Shown piece by piece: positions 37,083 to 46,420 of a stretch of DNA of 64,000 nucleotides. The notes beneath the pieces were generated by a model that was not told the DNA's origin, ran no database searches, and saw nothing but the letters and a program-made list of their open reading frames with translations. The DNA comes from CBDFGN01 sp965247065 (GTDB lineage: Bacteria; Bacteroidota; Bacteroidia; Cytophagales; Cyclobacteriaceae), in the NCBI GenBank assembly GCA_965247065.1, contig CBDFGN010000005.1:617664-681663 (forward strand), written 5' to 3'. A program made the position numbers and the translations under genes. Every line of letters begins with the position of its first letter. The stretch's first letter is position 1.

Positions 37083-37913
37083 ATGACTCGTCAACAATTA
37101 TTCAAGTGGATAAAATCCAAGAGATCTTACCTGTGTGTAGGACTGGACACGGACCTTGAGCTGATACCAAAGCATTTGCTTGAATACGATGACCCAGTCT
37201 TCGAATTCAACAAGGCAATCATCGAGGCCACTGCAGACCTGTGCGTGGCCTATAAGCCAAACATAGCCTTTTATGAGGCGCTAGGTTCGAGCGGGTGGAA
37301 CAGCTTAAGGAAAACGATCGAGCACATTCCCAAGGAAATTTTTACTATTGCGGATGCCAAAAGGGGAGACATGGGAAACAGCTCCAGAATGTACGCCAAG
37401 GCCTTTTTTGATCATCTTGGGTTTGATGCGATAACTGTAAATCCCTATATGGGAAAAGATTCGGTGGAACCTTTTCTGGAGTTAAGCAATAAATGGGTAA
37501 TACTGCTGGCCTTAACATCCAATTCCGGTAGTCAGGATTTTCAAAGGCTTGAGCTAAAAGACTCTAAGAAGTTGTACCAGAAAATTTTGGAGGAAACTAA
37601 ATCTTGGGCGGTACCCGATGCACTTATGTACGTAGTTGGTGCCACCCAAGCGGGGGCGTTAAAGGAAGTCCGTCGATCCGTGCCCGATCATTTTTTGCTT
37701 ATCCCCGGGGTGGGAGCCCAAGGAGGTAACCTGGAGGAAGTCTCCCGATTAGGGATGAATAGCGCTTGTGGGTTACTGGTAAACTCTTCCAGGGGAATCA
37801 TTTACGCCTCTGAGGGTATTGATTTTGCCCAAGCCTCGCGAAAAGCAGCCCGGAAAATACAGCAGGAAATGGCCAGATATCTTGACACATATCTGCCTTT
37901 TCCTAATGCATGA
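37083..37913 (+). CDS. pyrF: orotidine 5'-phosphate decarboxylase
   Basis: The 276-residue enzyme is the long PyrF type: LCVGLDTDLELIPKHLLEYDDPVFEFNKAII, KPNIAFYEALG, catalytic DAKRGDMGNSSRMYAKAFF, NPYMGKDSVEPF and LIPGVGAQGGN. It makes UMP. The ATG at 37083 is preferred over an upstream TTG at 37059 because the conserved sequence begins there. The last codons overlap the start of the DUF2851 gene by 8 bp. Confidence 0.94.
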   Translation: MTRQQLFKWIKSKRSYLCVGLDTDLELIPKHLLEYDDPVFEFNKAIIEATADLCVAYKPNIAFYEALGSSGWNSLRKTIEHIPKEIFTIADAKRGDMGNSSRMYAKAFFDHLGFDAITVNPYMGKDSVEPFLELSNKWVILLALTSNSGSQDFQRLELKDSKKLYQKILEETKSWAVPDALMYVVGATQAGALKEVRRSVPDHFLLIPGVGAQGGNLEEVSRLGMNSACGLLVNSSRGIIYASEGIDFAQASRKAARKIQQEMARYLDTYLPFPNA

Positions 37914-39207
37914 GAACTTTTTGCACTTTATTTGGCACTGCCAGGAGTTTACTAAATCCCATTTGCTAACCTGCCAGGGGGAGCCCCTGGTGATATTGTC
38001 TCCCGGGGTCCACAACAACGACGAAGGTCCAGATTTCAGCCAGGGCCGGGTCAAAATTGGCAACCTGGAATGGTATGGAGCCATCGAGATCCATATCAAA
38101 TCCTCAGAGTGGTTTCGCCACCGGCACGACCAACATCCGGCTTATGACCAGGTTATCCTTCACGTTGTATGGAAAAACGATCGCCCGGTATTGCAGCAAA
38201 ACGGAGAACCCATTCCAACCTTGGAATTAAAAGATAGAGTAGACCACAATCTTCTATTCAAATATCAACATTTGATTAAGGAAAGAGCCCGGGTCCCATG
38301 CTCCAGATCTTTGCCAGCTGTTCCATCGGTGGTACGACTTTCCATGCTAGATTCTGTGATGGTTCAAAGGATGTTCCGGAAAAGTCGTATCCTTTTGGAA
38401 TTTTTGGACTCCAATCAAAATGACTGGGATATTTCCACCTGTCGCTTTCTGATTGCCAATTTTGGATTCAAAACCAATCAAGTTGCCTTTGGCGAGCTAA
38501 GCCGCAGGCTGTCGATCTCCCTGCTGCCTCGATTGTCCTCCATTGACCAGGTGGAAGCTTTGATATTCGGTATATCTGGATTTCTGGATGGCGGGAGTGA
38601 TGAAGCCTATTTCAACAGATTACAGACTGAATACAGGTATTTGAAAGCGAAATTTCAATTGGATACGCAGGAAATTAACCGGGGAATTTGGAAATCCCTT
38701 CGTTTAAGACCTTCGAATTTTCCATGCATTCGTCTGGCTCAATTGAGCGCTCTTCTTCATCGAAATCAGAGATTCTTTATGAGCTTAAAGGAAAGCAATA
38801 CCCTGACCGAGTTGCTCATCGAACTGGCTGCCGAGCCATCCTTATATTGGCGACAGCACTATGATTTCGGTCGGAAGAGCGCCAAACCATTAACCGGGTT
38901 GGGCAAGGAAAGTCGGGAAATACTAATTATCAACGTGGTGGTGCCGGTACTGATGGCCTATGCCCTGGCGATGGACCTTCCGAAGTACCAGGATAAGGCA
39001 CTGGACCTGCTACAGCAATTACCTTCCGAAAACAATCGAATAATCCGTGATTGGCGGGAACTGGGATTTAAAGTGGATTCAGCTTTTGATTCGCAGGCAT
39101 TAATTGGCTTATTTAATGAATATTGCCAAAAGAGGAATTGTCTATCGTGCAAGATTGGAGCAAGTATAATTAAGAATGATCCTGCTCACCTTAATTTGGA
39201 TACTTAA
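37906..39207 (+). CDS. DUF2851 family protein
   Basis: The ~433-residue protein starts MHENFLHFIWHCQEF and has SPGVHNNDEGPDFSQGRVKIGNLEWYGAIEIHIKSSEW and HPAYDQVILHVVWKNDRP, the hallmark of DUF2851. The region around HHDxxPxYxxVILHVV has been compared to nuclease-like folds, but no activity is established. The C-terminus contains a Cys pair (KRNCLSCKIG). It overlaps pyrF and the following membrane-protein gene. Confidence 0.85.
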   Translation: MHENFLHFIWHCQEFTKSHLLTCQGEPLVILSPGVHNNDEGPDFSQGRVKIGNLEWYGAIEIHIKSSEWFRHRHDQHPAYDQVILHVVWKNDRPVLQQNGEPIPTLELKDRVDHNLLFKYQHLIKERARVPCSRSLPAVPSVVRLSMLDSVMVQRMFRKSRILLEFLDSNQNDWDISTCRFLIANFGFKTNQVAFGELSRRLSISLLPRLSSIDQVEALIFGISGFLDGGSDEAYFNRLQTEYRYLKAKFQLDTQEINRGIWKSLRLRPSNFPCIRLAQLSALLHRNQRFFMSLKESNTLTELLIELAAEPSLYWRQHYDFGRKSAKPLTGLGKESREILIINVVVPVLMAYALAMDLPKYQDKALDLLQQLPSENNRIIRDWRELGFKVDSAFDSQALIGLFNEYCQKRNCLSCKIGASIIKNDPAHLNLDT

Positions 39208-40450
39208 CCTGGGGGTATTGCTGGGCCTCGCATTGTGGGTTTATGGTCGAAAACCCTGGATGCTAAAAGAATTCTTTATTCCGGGGATTGTATTGAAATT
39301 GGCAAGCGGCATCTGCTTGGGTTTGCTTTATGCGGTATACTACCAGGGGCAGGGTGATACCTTCCTGTTCTATCAGGATGCAACGGTTCTGGCGGATAGT
39401 TTTTATTCGGACCCTGCGGGGTTTCTCAGTTTTGTAGTGACCGGTGCTGATCGGCCGTTAGGGTTGGTTTATGCCAATCAGCCCCGGGCCCTTTTGTTTG
39501 CGGAGCTTCTTGCCGTGTTGAAAATCATCACCTTTGGAGATTACTGGATACTTTCTTTATACCTGTCCTTCTTCAGTTTCCTGGGTTTATGGTTTCTGGC
39601 CAATCAACTGACTGAGTCCTTTGTGCTTTCCCCGTGGATGCCAGCATTGGCCTTTCTTTTCACCCCAACAGTGATTTTTTGGAGTTCAGGTGTACTGAAG
39701 GAAAGTATTGCTTTGGGAATTGTAGCGTTCCTGACGGCTAGTTTCATAAAATTCTTCCACAAAGCCAAATTGTCAACATCATGGGTGATATTGGATATGG
39801 CTTTGTTTATCCTGCTTCTTGGAATTAAGTACTATACGGCAGCTCTCCTGATTGCCTTAATTGCCACTTTCTTAATTACCCAAATATTGGTCAAAGGATC
39901 GGTGACGATTGCACAAAGCCCTGTAAAGCAAACAAAATACTGGCTGCTGATTTTTCTTGTCCTCATATTCATGGCCAGTTCCCTACATCCTAATTTGTAT
40001 CCTCAGTATTTTCTCAAGGTGATAGTTAATAATCATGATTTGACCATAGCCAATTCCTCCACAACCGGCGTGATAAAATTCTATGACCTTCAACCAACTT
40101 TTGGGAGCGCCCTAATTAATTTTCCCCAGGCCGTTTTTTCTTGTTTCTACAGGCCCGCATTTTTTGAGGCAGTGGATATGTTTCAGGGAATTGCTGCTAT
40201 TGAAAATCTATTGATATTGATAGCCACGATTGCCTCAATTATTAAACTAAGATGGACCTTAATTTCTAAGAAGGCCATTTGGGTTTTGGGTGGGATCATG
40301 TACGTCGGGCTTGGAAGTGGTTTGGTTGCTCTTTCCACACCTAACCTCGGCACATTGGCTCGCTATAAGGTGATGTTTCTTCCTTTCCTGATTCTTCTAA
40401 TCATGATTGACAATCCAATCGTCAAAAAAATCCAAAGGCAATTCGGTTGA
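39176..40450 (+). CDS. polytopic membrane protein of unknown function
   Basis: The 424-residue protein has about ten hydrophobic helices. A conserved-looking loop FTPTVIFWSSGVLKESIALG and the early acidic segment YYQGQGDTFLFYQDATVLADSFY resemble EpsG-like and glycosyltransferase-39-like membrane proteins involved in surface polysaccharide assembly. This fits the NeuD-like acyltransferase encoded next, but the assignment is only by general likeness. It overlaps the DUF2851 gene by 32 bp. Confidence 0.6.
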   Translation: MILLTLIWILNLGVLLGLALWVYGRKPWMLKEFFIPGIVLKLASGICLGLLYAVYYQGQGDTFLFYQDATVLADSFYSDPAGFLSFVVTGADRPLGLVYANQPRALLFAELLAVLKIITFGDYWILSLYLSFFSFLGLWFLANQLTESFVLSPWMPALAFLFTPTVIFWSSGVLKESIALGIVAFLTASFIKFFHKAKLSTSWVILDMALFILLLGIKYYTAALLIALIATFLITQILVKGSVTIAQSPVKQTKYWLLIFLVLIFMASSLHPNLYPQYFLKVIVNNHDLTIANSSTTGVIKFYDLQPTFGSALINFPQAVFSCFYRPAFFEAVDMFQGIAAIENLLILIATIASIIKLRWTLISKKAIWVLGGIMYVGLGSGLVALSTPNLGTLARYKVMFLPFLILLIMIDNPIVKKIQRQFG

Positions 40451-40525
40451 TGTATTCACTCGACATCATATGAATCAGATTGATCGAGAGCGTTTATAAA
40501 CGTACATTTAAACTCCAAAAAAACG

Positions 40526-41158
40526 ATGGATAAGCCAGTAATTGTTATCGGTGCGGGAGGCTTGGGCCGCGCTGCTTTAGACATTTTCAAAGGCAATAAT
40601 GTACTTGTGTACGGCTTTCTGGATTCAGACGAAAAACTGCTTGGAACTGAGATAGATGATGTTACGGTCCTGGGCAGCTTGGAGGATGAAAATCTACTCC
40701 GGTTGATTGGCCCTAAATGTGAAGTATTCCTGGCGCTAGATGACCCAATGCTACGTAAGAAGCTAAGCCAATTAATCGTTGAGGAGAGAAAGGTAATGCC
40801 GGTGAATGCTATTCACCCTTCCGTTTTGATAGAAACGTCCGCCCGGATATCACATGGAAATTTCATAAATAGTGGCGTTATCATAGGTTCCGGAGCAGAA
40901 TTGGGACAGCTTGCTATTATTCATTCTGGGGTTGTTCTAGATTACGAGGTCCGAATTGGCGATTATGCCCAAATCGGAGTTGGAAGCGTACTGAATCAAA
41001 ATGTACAAATCGGAAAGAATGCTCTCATAGGCTCAGGTTGTACAATAACCTCCGGGGTCCAGATTGGGAACAATGCCAAGATTGCTCCAGGGTCGGTTGT
41101 TATCGCACAGGTGAAGGAAGGACAAACGGTTCTCGGAAATCCGGCCCAGCCGGTATAA
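40526..41158 (+). CDS. NeuD-family sugar O-acyltransferase
   Basis: The 210-residue protein joins a PglD-type nucleotide-binding N-terminus (PVIVIGAGGLGRAALDIFKGN) to left-handed beta-helix hexapeptide repeats (SGVIIGSGAELGQLAIIHSGVVLDYEVRIGDYAQIGVGSVLNQNVQIG, IGNNAKIAPGSVVIAQV). It would acetylate a sugar or nucleotide sugar for surface glycans. It stands downstream of a membrane protein possibly of the same pathway. Confidence 0.85.
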   Translation: MDKPVIVIGAGGLGRAALDIFKGNNVLVYGFLDSDEKLLGTEIDDVTVLGSLEDENLLRLIGPKCEVFLALDDPMLRKKLSQLIVEERKVMPVNAIHPSVLIETSARISHGNFINSGVIIGSGAELGQLAIIHSGVVLDYEVRIGDYAQIGVGSVLNQNVQIGKNALIGSGCTITSGVQIGNNAKIAPGSVVIAQVKEGQTVLGNPAQPV

Positions 41159-41190
41159 CCTTTTATCTATATTTGTATTTTTAGTATGCC

Positions 41191-42189
41191 ATGAAGGAAA
41201 GAGAGAACTGGTCCCGATCCGTGGAGGCTGGACCCTATTTGATCATACTGTATTATTGCTATACACAAGTTCAAGATCCGGATCAATTCAGAGAAGAACA
41301 TCATTTGCTTTGTGTTGACTTAGGTCTGCGGGGTCGAATAATTGTTGCCAAAGAGGGTATCAATGGAACCATTTCCGGGCTAATTCACAATTGCCAGGAG
41401 TATATGAGGTTATTGAGATCGGATCCGCGATTCGAGACTATCGAATTTAAGATCGAACAATATTCTGCAAATGTTTTTCAAAAACTGAATATCCGCCGCA
41501 AGAATGAAATTGTAAATGCTGGCCTTCAGGACATTAAGCCCCCAGATCGCCCGCAAAATTACCTGGAGCCTCTTGAGTTTAAGCAAATAAAGGATCGAGA
41601 AGACATTGTCATTCTGGACGTGAGATCAAATTATGAGCATCGGTTGGGGAGGTTTAAGAACGCCATTACCCTTGATTTAAAGAATTTCAGGGACTTTCCA
41701 GAAAAGGTAAAGAGATTAGAGCATCTTAAGAACAAGAAAGTTATAACCTATTGCACCGGAGGAATTAAATGCGAGAAAGCAAGTGCATACCTGATGGAAC
41801 AGAGTTTCATAGATGTTTACCAACTACATGGCGGTATAATAAAGTATGGATTGGAGGCGCGTGGTGAGGATTTCGAAGGCAAATGTTATGTTTTCGACAA
41901 CCGCCTTGCAGTGGACATTAACAACGTAAACCCAACCGTCTTGTCAACCTGCTACATCTGTGGTGGGGACTCCGACCGAATGGTCAATTGTTCCAATCCG
42001 CAGTGCAACCGTCATGTAGTCATGTGTGAAAAATGCGGTTGGGATATGGAAGGATCGTGCTGCCAGAAATGCAAGGATCATCCGTTAAAGCGCCATTATG
42101 ACGGCAAGGGGCACTACCCTCGAGCTATGAATGGTTATGATCCAAGACAGGGTCTGTTTCGAAGAACTAGGAATTCGGCTCAAACTTGA
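41191..42189 (+). CDS. trhO: tRNA uridine(34) hydroxylase (rhodanese family)
   Basis: The 332-residue protein matches TrhO/YceA: an N-terminal ferredoxin-like UPF0176 domain (IVAKEGINGTISG), the rhodanese domain with active-site loop YCTGGIKCEKASAYL, and a C-terminal cysteine-rich extension (CYICGG, CSNPQCNRHVVMCEKCGW, CCQKCKDH) likely to bind zinc. It hydroxylates U34 of tRNA on the way to methoxy-uridine. TATATTTG at 41168-41175, an exact -7 consensus, lies 15 bp before the ATG. Confidence 0.92.
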   Translation: MKERENWSRSVEAGPYLIILYYCYTQVQDPDQFREEHHLLCVDLGLRGRIIVAKEGINGTISGLIHNCQEYMRLLRSDPRFETIEFKIEQYSANVFQKLNIRRKNEIVNAGLQDIKPPDRPQNYLEPLEFKQIKDREDIVILDVRSNYEHRLGRFKNAITLDLKNFRDFPEKVKRLEHLKNKKVITYCTGGIKCEKASAYLMEQSFIDVYQLHGGIIKYGLEARGEDFEGKCYVFDNRLAVDINNVNPTVLSTCYICGGDSDRMVNCSNPQCNRHVVMCEKCGWDMEGSCCQKCKDHPLKRHYDGKGHYPRAMNGYDPRQGLFRRTRNSAQT

Positions 42190-42193
42190 GTGG

Positions 42194-43049
42194 ATGTCAC
42201 CGTTCCCGGAATCCGATCTTGTCCTAAACGCGAATGGAAGCGTTTATCACCTCAATTTGAAGCCTCAGAACATAGGGACACGATAATCACGGTTGGAGAC
42301 CCAGGCAGGGTACACCGGGTTAGTGAGTATTTTGATGACATCGATTTTGAAATGAATCGACGAGAGTTTATTACCCATACTGGCATTTTCCAGGGCAAGC
42401 GATTGACTGTTATCAGTACCGGAATGGGTACCGCCAATATTGAGATCGCACTCACTGAGCTGGACGCTCTGGTAAACATAGATCTGAAGAAAAGGGAGCC
42501 CAAGGCCCGGAAGAAAAAACTGAAAATAATCCGTATTGGGACTTCTGGAGGGCTACAGGAGGACATAAAACTGGGGGATTATCTGGTTACCGATTATGCC
42601 ATCGGTCTCGATTCAACCATGGGATTTTATAATATAGTGTAGTCCGATTATGAGCAGGAAATTTCTTCCAGCCTCGAACAGGAGTTGGGGCTTCATTTCA
42701 GGCCCTACTGCGTCCGTGGATCAGAAAAGCTCAAAAAGCAATTCGGTCTCAACATGTTGGAAGGCAATAGGATCACAACTCCCGGATTTTACGGATCCCA
42801 GGGCCGGGATTTGAGGGCCGAGTTGAGAATTCCAGATCTGATCACAAAACTAAATCACTTCCGTTGCCAAAATTTTTGGATCGCCAATTTTGATATGGAA
42901 ACTGCGGGTTATTACGCCTTGGCCAGAATACTTGGACATGAATTACTTAGCATCAATGGGATCGTATCCAACCGTATCAATGGCAGATTTTCCAAAAACC
43001 CCAATAAGATAATCGACGCCTAATCAGTAAGGTGATGGAAAGTGTGTGA
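42194..43049 (+). pseudogene. nucleoside phosphorylase, broken
   Basis: The first frame starts at 42194 with SPFPESDLVLNANGSVYHLNLKPQNI and stops. The adjoining frame continues DTIITVGDPGRVHRVSEYFDDIDFEMNRREFITHTG and GTANIEIALTELDALV. An in-frame TAG at 42640-42642 interrupts GFYNIV/SDYEQE. The end then slips again (KIIDA to LISKVMESV, TGA at 43047). These are pieces of one uridine/purine nucleoside phosphorylase (PNP_UDP_1 family, ~285 residues). At least one frameshift near 42273 plus the stop make it inactive. It follows trhO by 4 bp. Confidence 0.87.
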
Positions 43050-43121
43050 GGTTTGCTCAAATATTGAACAGCCACGGCCTCGAAATTTGACTATCTTCCC
43101 GGTTCACCAATCTTTGAGAAG

Positions 43122-43655
43122 ATGAAGATTCTAAAAACAGTGGGAATAGTAGCTCTGGTCATCGCGCTGCTTCTTTTAGCCGTAATGCTCATTCTTCCTT
43201 CAGAAACTCATGTCCAACGATCGATTGTGATTACAGCTCCGAGCAATGAGGTTTTTGAACAGGTCAATAGTATGAGAAAATTCCAGAATTGGAGTCCCTG
43301 GGCTAAACTTGACCCTGAGGCGCAGTATCAGTTTTCAGGCCCGGATTCCGGTGTGGACTCGAAAGTTGCCTGGACCAGTGCTCATCCTGATGTTGGAAAT
43401 GGAGCTCAGTGGATCGTTGAAAGTTTGCCCGGCCAAAGGGTAAGAATGGCCCTGGAATTCGAAGGTTTCGATGATCTATCTTATGCTTACATTGAGCTAA
43501 AGGAAGTGGCCGGGGGCACTGAAGTCACTTGGGGTTTTGACTCGCAATTCAGTGGAATGGCAAAATTCTTCGGCCTGTTTATGGATGGGATGCTAGGTCC
43601 TACCTATGAGGAAGGCCTCGCTAACTTGAAACAAATGGTCGAGGTAAAAGGGTAA
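43122..43655 (+). CDS. SRPBCC-fold protein with N-terminal membrane anchor
   Basis: The 177-residue protein has one N-terminal transmembrane helix (GIVALVIALLLLAVMLIL). It then has a START/polyketide-cyclase-like domain: IVITAPSNEVFEQVNSMRKFQNWSPWAKLDP, TEVTWGFDSQFSGMAKFFGLFMDGMLGPTYEEGLANLKQ. These domains hold hydrophobic ligands. Function otherwise unknown. A terminator follows. Confidence 0.8.
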   Translation: MKILKTVGIVALVIALLLLAVMLILPSETHVQRSIVITAPSNEVFEQVNSMRKFQNWSPWAKLDPEAQYQFSGPDSGVDSKVAWTSAHPDVGNGAQWIVESLPGQRVRMALEFEGFDDLSYAYIELKEVAGGTEVTWGFDSQFSGMAKFFGLFMDGMLGPTYEEGLANLKQMVEVKG

Positions 43656-43677
43656 CGATTTCTGAGAGAGAATTTAG

Positions 43678-43700
43678 ACCGGCTATTTGCCGGTTTTTTT
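43678..43700 (+). terminator. terminator after the SRPBCC gene
   Basis: ACCGGC, a short loop, GCCGGT and seven T's (arms 43678-43683 and 43689-43694) form a compact intrinsic terminator on the plus strand. It overlaps the last codons of the convergent coiled-coil gene at 43683. Confidence 0.8.
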
Positions 43701-44027
43701 CTTAGCGCCCCCAGCCTTCCCCGGCTTCTTTTCGGAAGGAGATTTTTTGTCCTTTTTTAGCAGCGATTCGAATGTCTTCCTGACTCCCGATCCGGCCTTG
43801 CCAAGGCCATCCCGGATTTCTTCAAACGCCTCCTTATTATCCTCTCTTAGTCTTTGGATTTCCTCCTCGACTCGATCACGCTTCTTTTTTAGTTCTTGAG
43901 CTGTACTGTCGATGTCACCTCTTAAGCCAGATGTTGATTCTTTGCCTTTGGCAATAAGTTCATCAATTTTCTGCCCAAATTGTTTTAGCAGATTTTCCGC
44001 AGAACCTTGTTTCTTTCTGGTAGCCAT
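43683..44027 (-). CDS. small charged coiled-coil protein
   Basis: The 114-residue protein is rich in Lys and Glu. It has an amphipathic helical middle (STAQELKKKRDRVEEEIQRL and on through EAFEEIRDGLGKAGSGVRKTF), predicted coiled coil, and a basic Lys/Gly/Ala tail. It resembles histone-like or DUF-type small Bacteroidota proteins but no family is assigned. IS982 copy 2 inserted ~35 bp ahead of its ATG, which could have altered its promoter. Confidence 0.6.
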   Translation of the reverse strand: MATRKKQGSAENLLKQFGQKIDELIAKGKESTSGLRGDIDSTAQELKKKRDRVEEEIQRLREDNKEAFEEIRDGLGKAGSGVRKTFESLLKKDKKSPSEKKPGKAGGAKKKTGK

Positions 44028-44062
44028 TGGTGGGTAATTTTGCCTGCTAAACTACTAAATTA

Positions 44063-45093
44063 ACGTGAGTTCGATATAAAATAGAGTAGTTTATTGATAG
44101 AAAAAAGGCAGAAAATTAGTATATTAAGTCATTGACAATCAACAAAATAACTAATATTTCTGCCTATGTTAACTGCTACTAAAATTACTGAAATTTTTTG
44201 TTCCATTGACGATTTTTGTCTGGATTTTGTCCCAAAATTGGAAAAAAGATTGCTGGGAAGTAAAAAGCGCAACAAACCTGGTAAGCTTTCTTTATCCGAA
44301 GTAATGACTATACAGGTCTTGTTCCAGATCTCAGGATATCGAAATTTCAAGACCTTTTACAACACATACGTTTGTGGCCACTTGCGCTCCTTCTTTCCTG
44401 ATGTGGTAAGCTATAACCGAATGGTAGAACTTTGTAGTGGAAGTCTTCTGCCAATGGCTATTTATCTGAAAACACAAGGGACTGGACAGTGTACAGGTAT
44501 AAGTTTTATAGACAGCACTCCGTTAAGGGTCTGTCATAACAGACGGATCCATAACCATAAAGTATTTGAAGGGTTAGCTAAAAGAGGCCATTGTCCCATC
44601 GGATGGTTCTACGGGTTTAAGCTCCATCTTATCACTGCTGATACGGGTGAAATCATCGATTTTATGCTCACACCGGGCAATGTGGATGACAGAAAGCCTC
44701 TTAAAATTGAACGGTTTATTAAGAAATTATTCGGAAAGCTCTTTGGTGATAAAGGCTACATCAGTAAGGAACTTTTTAAAAATCTGTTCTTCCGCGGAGT
44801 CCATCTGATAACCAAACTCAAACGCAATATGAAGTCCTCATCCTTAACCCCCATCATGGATGCTATAATGCTCCGTAAAAGGGCTATTTGTGAGACTATC
44901 ATTGATCAACTTAAAAACATCTTCCAGATTGAACACTCCAGGCACAGGAGCCCAACTAATTTCCTTACCAACCTTTTCTCGGCTTTAATCGCTTACAACT
45001 TTTGCGAAAAAAAGCCCTCAATCAAATTGAACTACCAGGACACCGGTCAACTCTTTCTCGCTCTTTAATCATTCCTTATTGTCGAACTCACGT
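44063..45093 (+). mobile_element. IS982-family element, copy 2
   Basis: 1031 bp, bounded by ACGTGAGTTCGA inverted ends, with 7-bp target duplication TAAATTA (44056-44062 and 45094-45100). It is almost identical to copy 1 but inverted relative to it, 19.4 kb away. Different duplications prove independent insertions. Confidence 0.95.
44166..45068 (+). CDS. IS982-family transposase, copy 2
   Basis: The intact 300-residue DDE transposase matches copy 1 except for Pro in RGHCPIGWFYG. All IS982 signature segments are present (SYNRMVEL, IDSTPLRVCHNRRI, TPGNVDDRKP). It is probably able to move both copies in trans. Confidence 0.95.
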   Translation: MLTATKITEIFCSIDDFCLDFVPKLEKRLLGSKKRNKPGKLSLSEVMTIQVLFQISGYRNFKTFYNTYVCGHLRSFFPDVVSYNRMVELCSGSLLPMAIYLKTQGTGQCTGISFIDSTPLRVCHNRRIHNHKVFEGLAKRGHCPIGWFYGFKLHLITADTGEIIDFMLTPGNVDDRKPLKIERFIKKLFGKLFGDKGYISKELFKNLFFRGVHLITKLKRNMKSSSLTPIMDAIMLRKRAICETIIDQLKNIFQIEHSRHRSPTNFLTNLFSALIAYNFCEKKPSIKLNYQDTGQLFLAL

Positions 45094-45132
45094 TAAATTA
45101 GTATCAAGCTACTGCACCGTGATCAAATAAAG

Positions 45133-45309
45133 ATGTTAGTCCTTTCGAATTTGTCCGTATCAAGCAGACACCGGTCATTTATCTTCAATGGCGGCATCAA
45201 CAGCAATGCCCTGAACGGAAGAGTCATAAAGGGAGAAGTCGGTTTCGAACCGATCATTTGTGATCACCTCGATCTTGGAATAGAGTTTGTCAACTTTATT
45301 ATGAGCTGA
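45133..45309 (+). CDS. possible short ORF downstream of IS982
   Basis: A 58-codon frame reads MLVLSNLSVSSRHRSFIFNG, then INSNALNGRVIKGEVGFEPI. The opposite strand of the same stretch also looks protein-like (KVDKLYSKIEVITNDRFETD). One of the two is probably the remnant of a gene cut by the insertion; which one cannot be decided here. Confidence 0.25.
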   Translation: MLVLSNLSVSSRHRSFIFNGGINSNALNGRVIKGEVGFEPIICDHLDLGIEFVNFIMS

Positions 45310-45404
45310 AACGGAAAAATGCATTTATAAATTACAACCGGGAGGAGATGGCCAAAAGCAGACAAAACCCTTTATATTTGTACCTAGGTAATTATTCAGA
45401 TCCA

Positions 45405-45548
45405 TTGCGACGCGCTCTTTTTGCTATCCTGATCTTTCTGTTCATAGGCACCCTGGTGGAGTGCAAGTCCAGTTATCCTTCCAAAAGAAAAAGGAACAGT
45501 AAACTCCAACCGGGCAAGCCCATTCCTTGTCCAGTAAAGGATTGCTGA
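45405..45548 (+). CDS. small lipoprotein
   Basis: From a TTG at 45405 the product is 47 residues with a lipoprotein signal (RRALFAILIFLFIGTLVEC) and a basic tail ending KPIPCPVKDC. An in-frame ATG at 45348, preceded by GGGAGGAG, would add 19 residues before the signal. TTG is preferred because it starts the signal peptide and because a TATATTTG -7 box (45373-45380) lies between the two. It precedes cmk by 3 bp, so it may be co-transcribed with it. Function unknown. Confidence 0.6.
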   Translation: MRRALFAILIFLFIGTLVECKSSYPSKRKRNSKLQPGKPIPCPVKDC

Positions 45549-45551
45549 CCC

Positions 45552-46238
45552 ATGGGTAAAATAATTGTGGCCATTGACGGCGTTTCCGGGAGCGGCAAAA
45601 GCTCAACGGCCAGAGCCGTAGCCCAGCAGCTGGGATACTCATATATCGATACCGGAGCTATGTATCGCGCTGTTGCCCTGTTCTTTTTGCGCGAGCAAAT
45701 CGATAGCCCCAGTCCCGAGCAAGTGCAATCTGAAATGGACCGCATTTCCCTGGATTTTAAGTTCAACCACAAGGTTGGCCGCAACGAGATCCTCTTGAAT
45801 GGAATCTCCGTTGAGGATCACATACGATCAATGGAAGTAAACGAAACGGTCAGCGACATCAGTGCGTTGCCCGCTGTTAGAAAGGCACTTCGGACTAGAC
45901 AGCAAGAATTGGGCAAAGATAAAGGAGTTGTTATGGACGGTCGCGACATCGGAACAGCAATCTTTCCTAAGGCTGAACTGAAGGTGTTTTTCACAGCGGA
46001 TGTTGAAGTAAGATCAAGACGGAGACGACTTGATTTTGTCAGGGATGGCGACCAGGTGAGTTTGGAGCAAATTGAGGAGAACTTAAAGGAGAGAGATCAC
46101 AAGGATATCCGTAGGAACTCGAGCCCATTGACAAAGGCCTCGGATGCCTATGAAATTGATACATCAAACATTACTTTGCAGGAGCAAATTCAACAAGTTC
46201 TAGAGCTGGCCAGAAAAAGGATTATTGAAACCGAGTAA
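45552..46238 (+). CDS. cmk: cytidylate kinase
   Basis: The 228-residue enzyme phosphorylates CMP/dCMP. It has the P-loop DGVSGSGKSSTAR (residues ~8-20), YIDTGAMYRAVAL, the CMP-binding region with VVMDGRDIGTAIFPKAELKVFFTADVEVRSRRR and the lid segment RDHKDIRRNSSPLTKASDAYEIDTS. Complete. The 182 bp after it contains no gene and is the last clearly host intergenic DNA before the prophage side. Confidence 0.96.
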   Translation: MGKIIVAIDGVSGSGKSSTARAVAQQLGYSYIDTGAMYRAVALFFLREQIDSPSPEQVQSEMDRISLDFKFNHKVGRNEILLNGISVEDHIRSMEVNETVSDISALPAVRKALRTRQQELGKDKGVVMDGRDIGTAIFPKAELKVFFTADVEVRSRRRRLDFVRDGDQVSLEQIEENLKERDHKDIRRNSSPLTKASDAYEIDTSNITLQEQIQQVLELARKRIIETE

Positions 46239-46420
46239 CGCCTGGTTTTCGACGCTTTTGAAGCAGTCAGGCATGAAGATCTTTAGATTTTTATTGTTAC
46301 AAAGTTTTCACATCTGATAATCAAGGAGTTAGCAGTATTAGTCCCGGAATAGTACCAAAAAAGAGTTCTTATTGATCTTCTTCTGCTACAATTTGACGGT
46401 TTTCAACTCGCCATTTCTTG

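Noticed and set aside
23670..45093. Second IS982 copy considered as an assembly duplication
   Set aside because: The copies have different 7-bp target duplications, different flanks and a residue difference.
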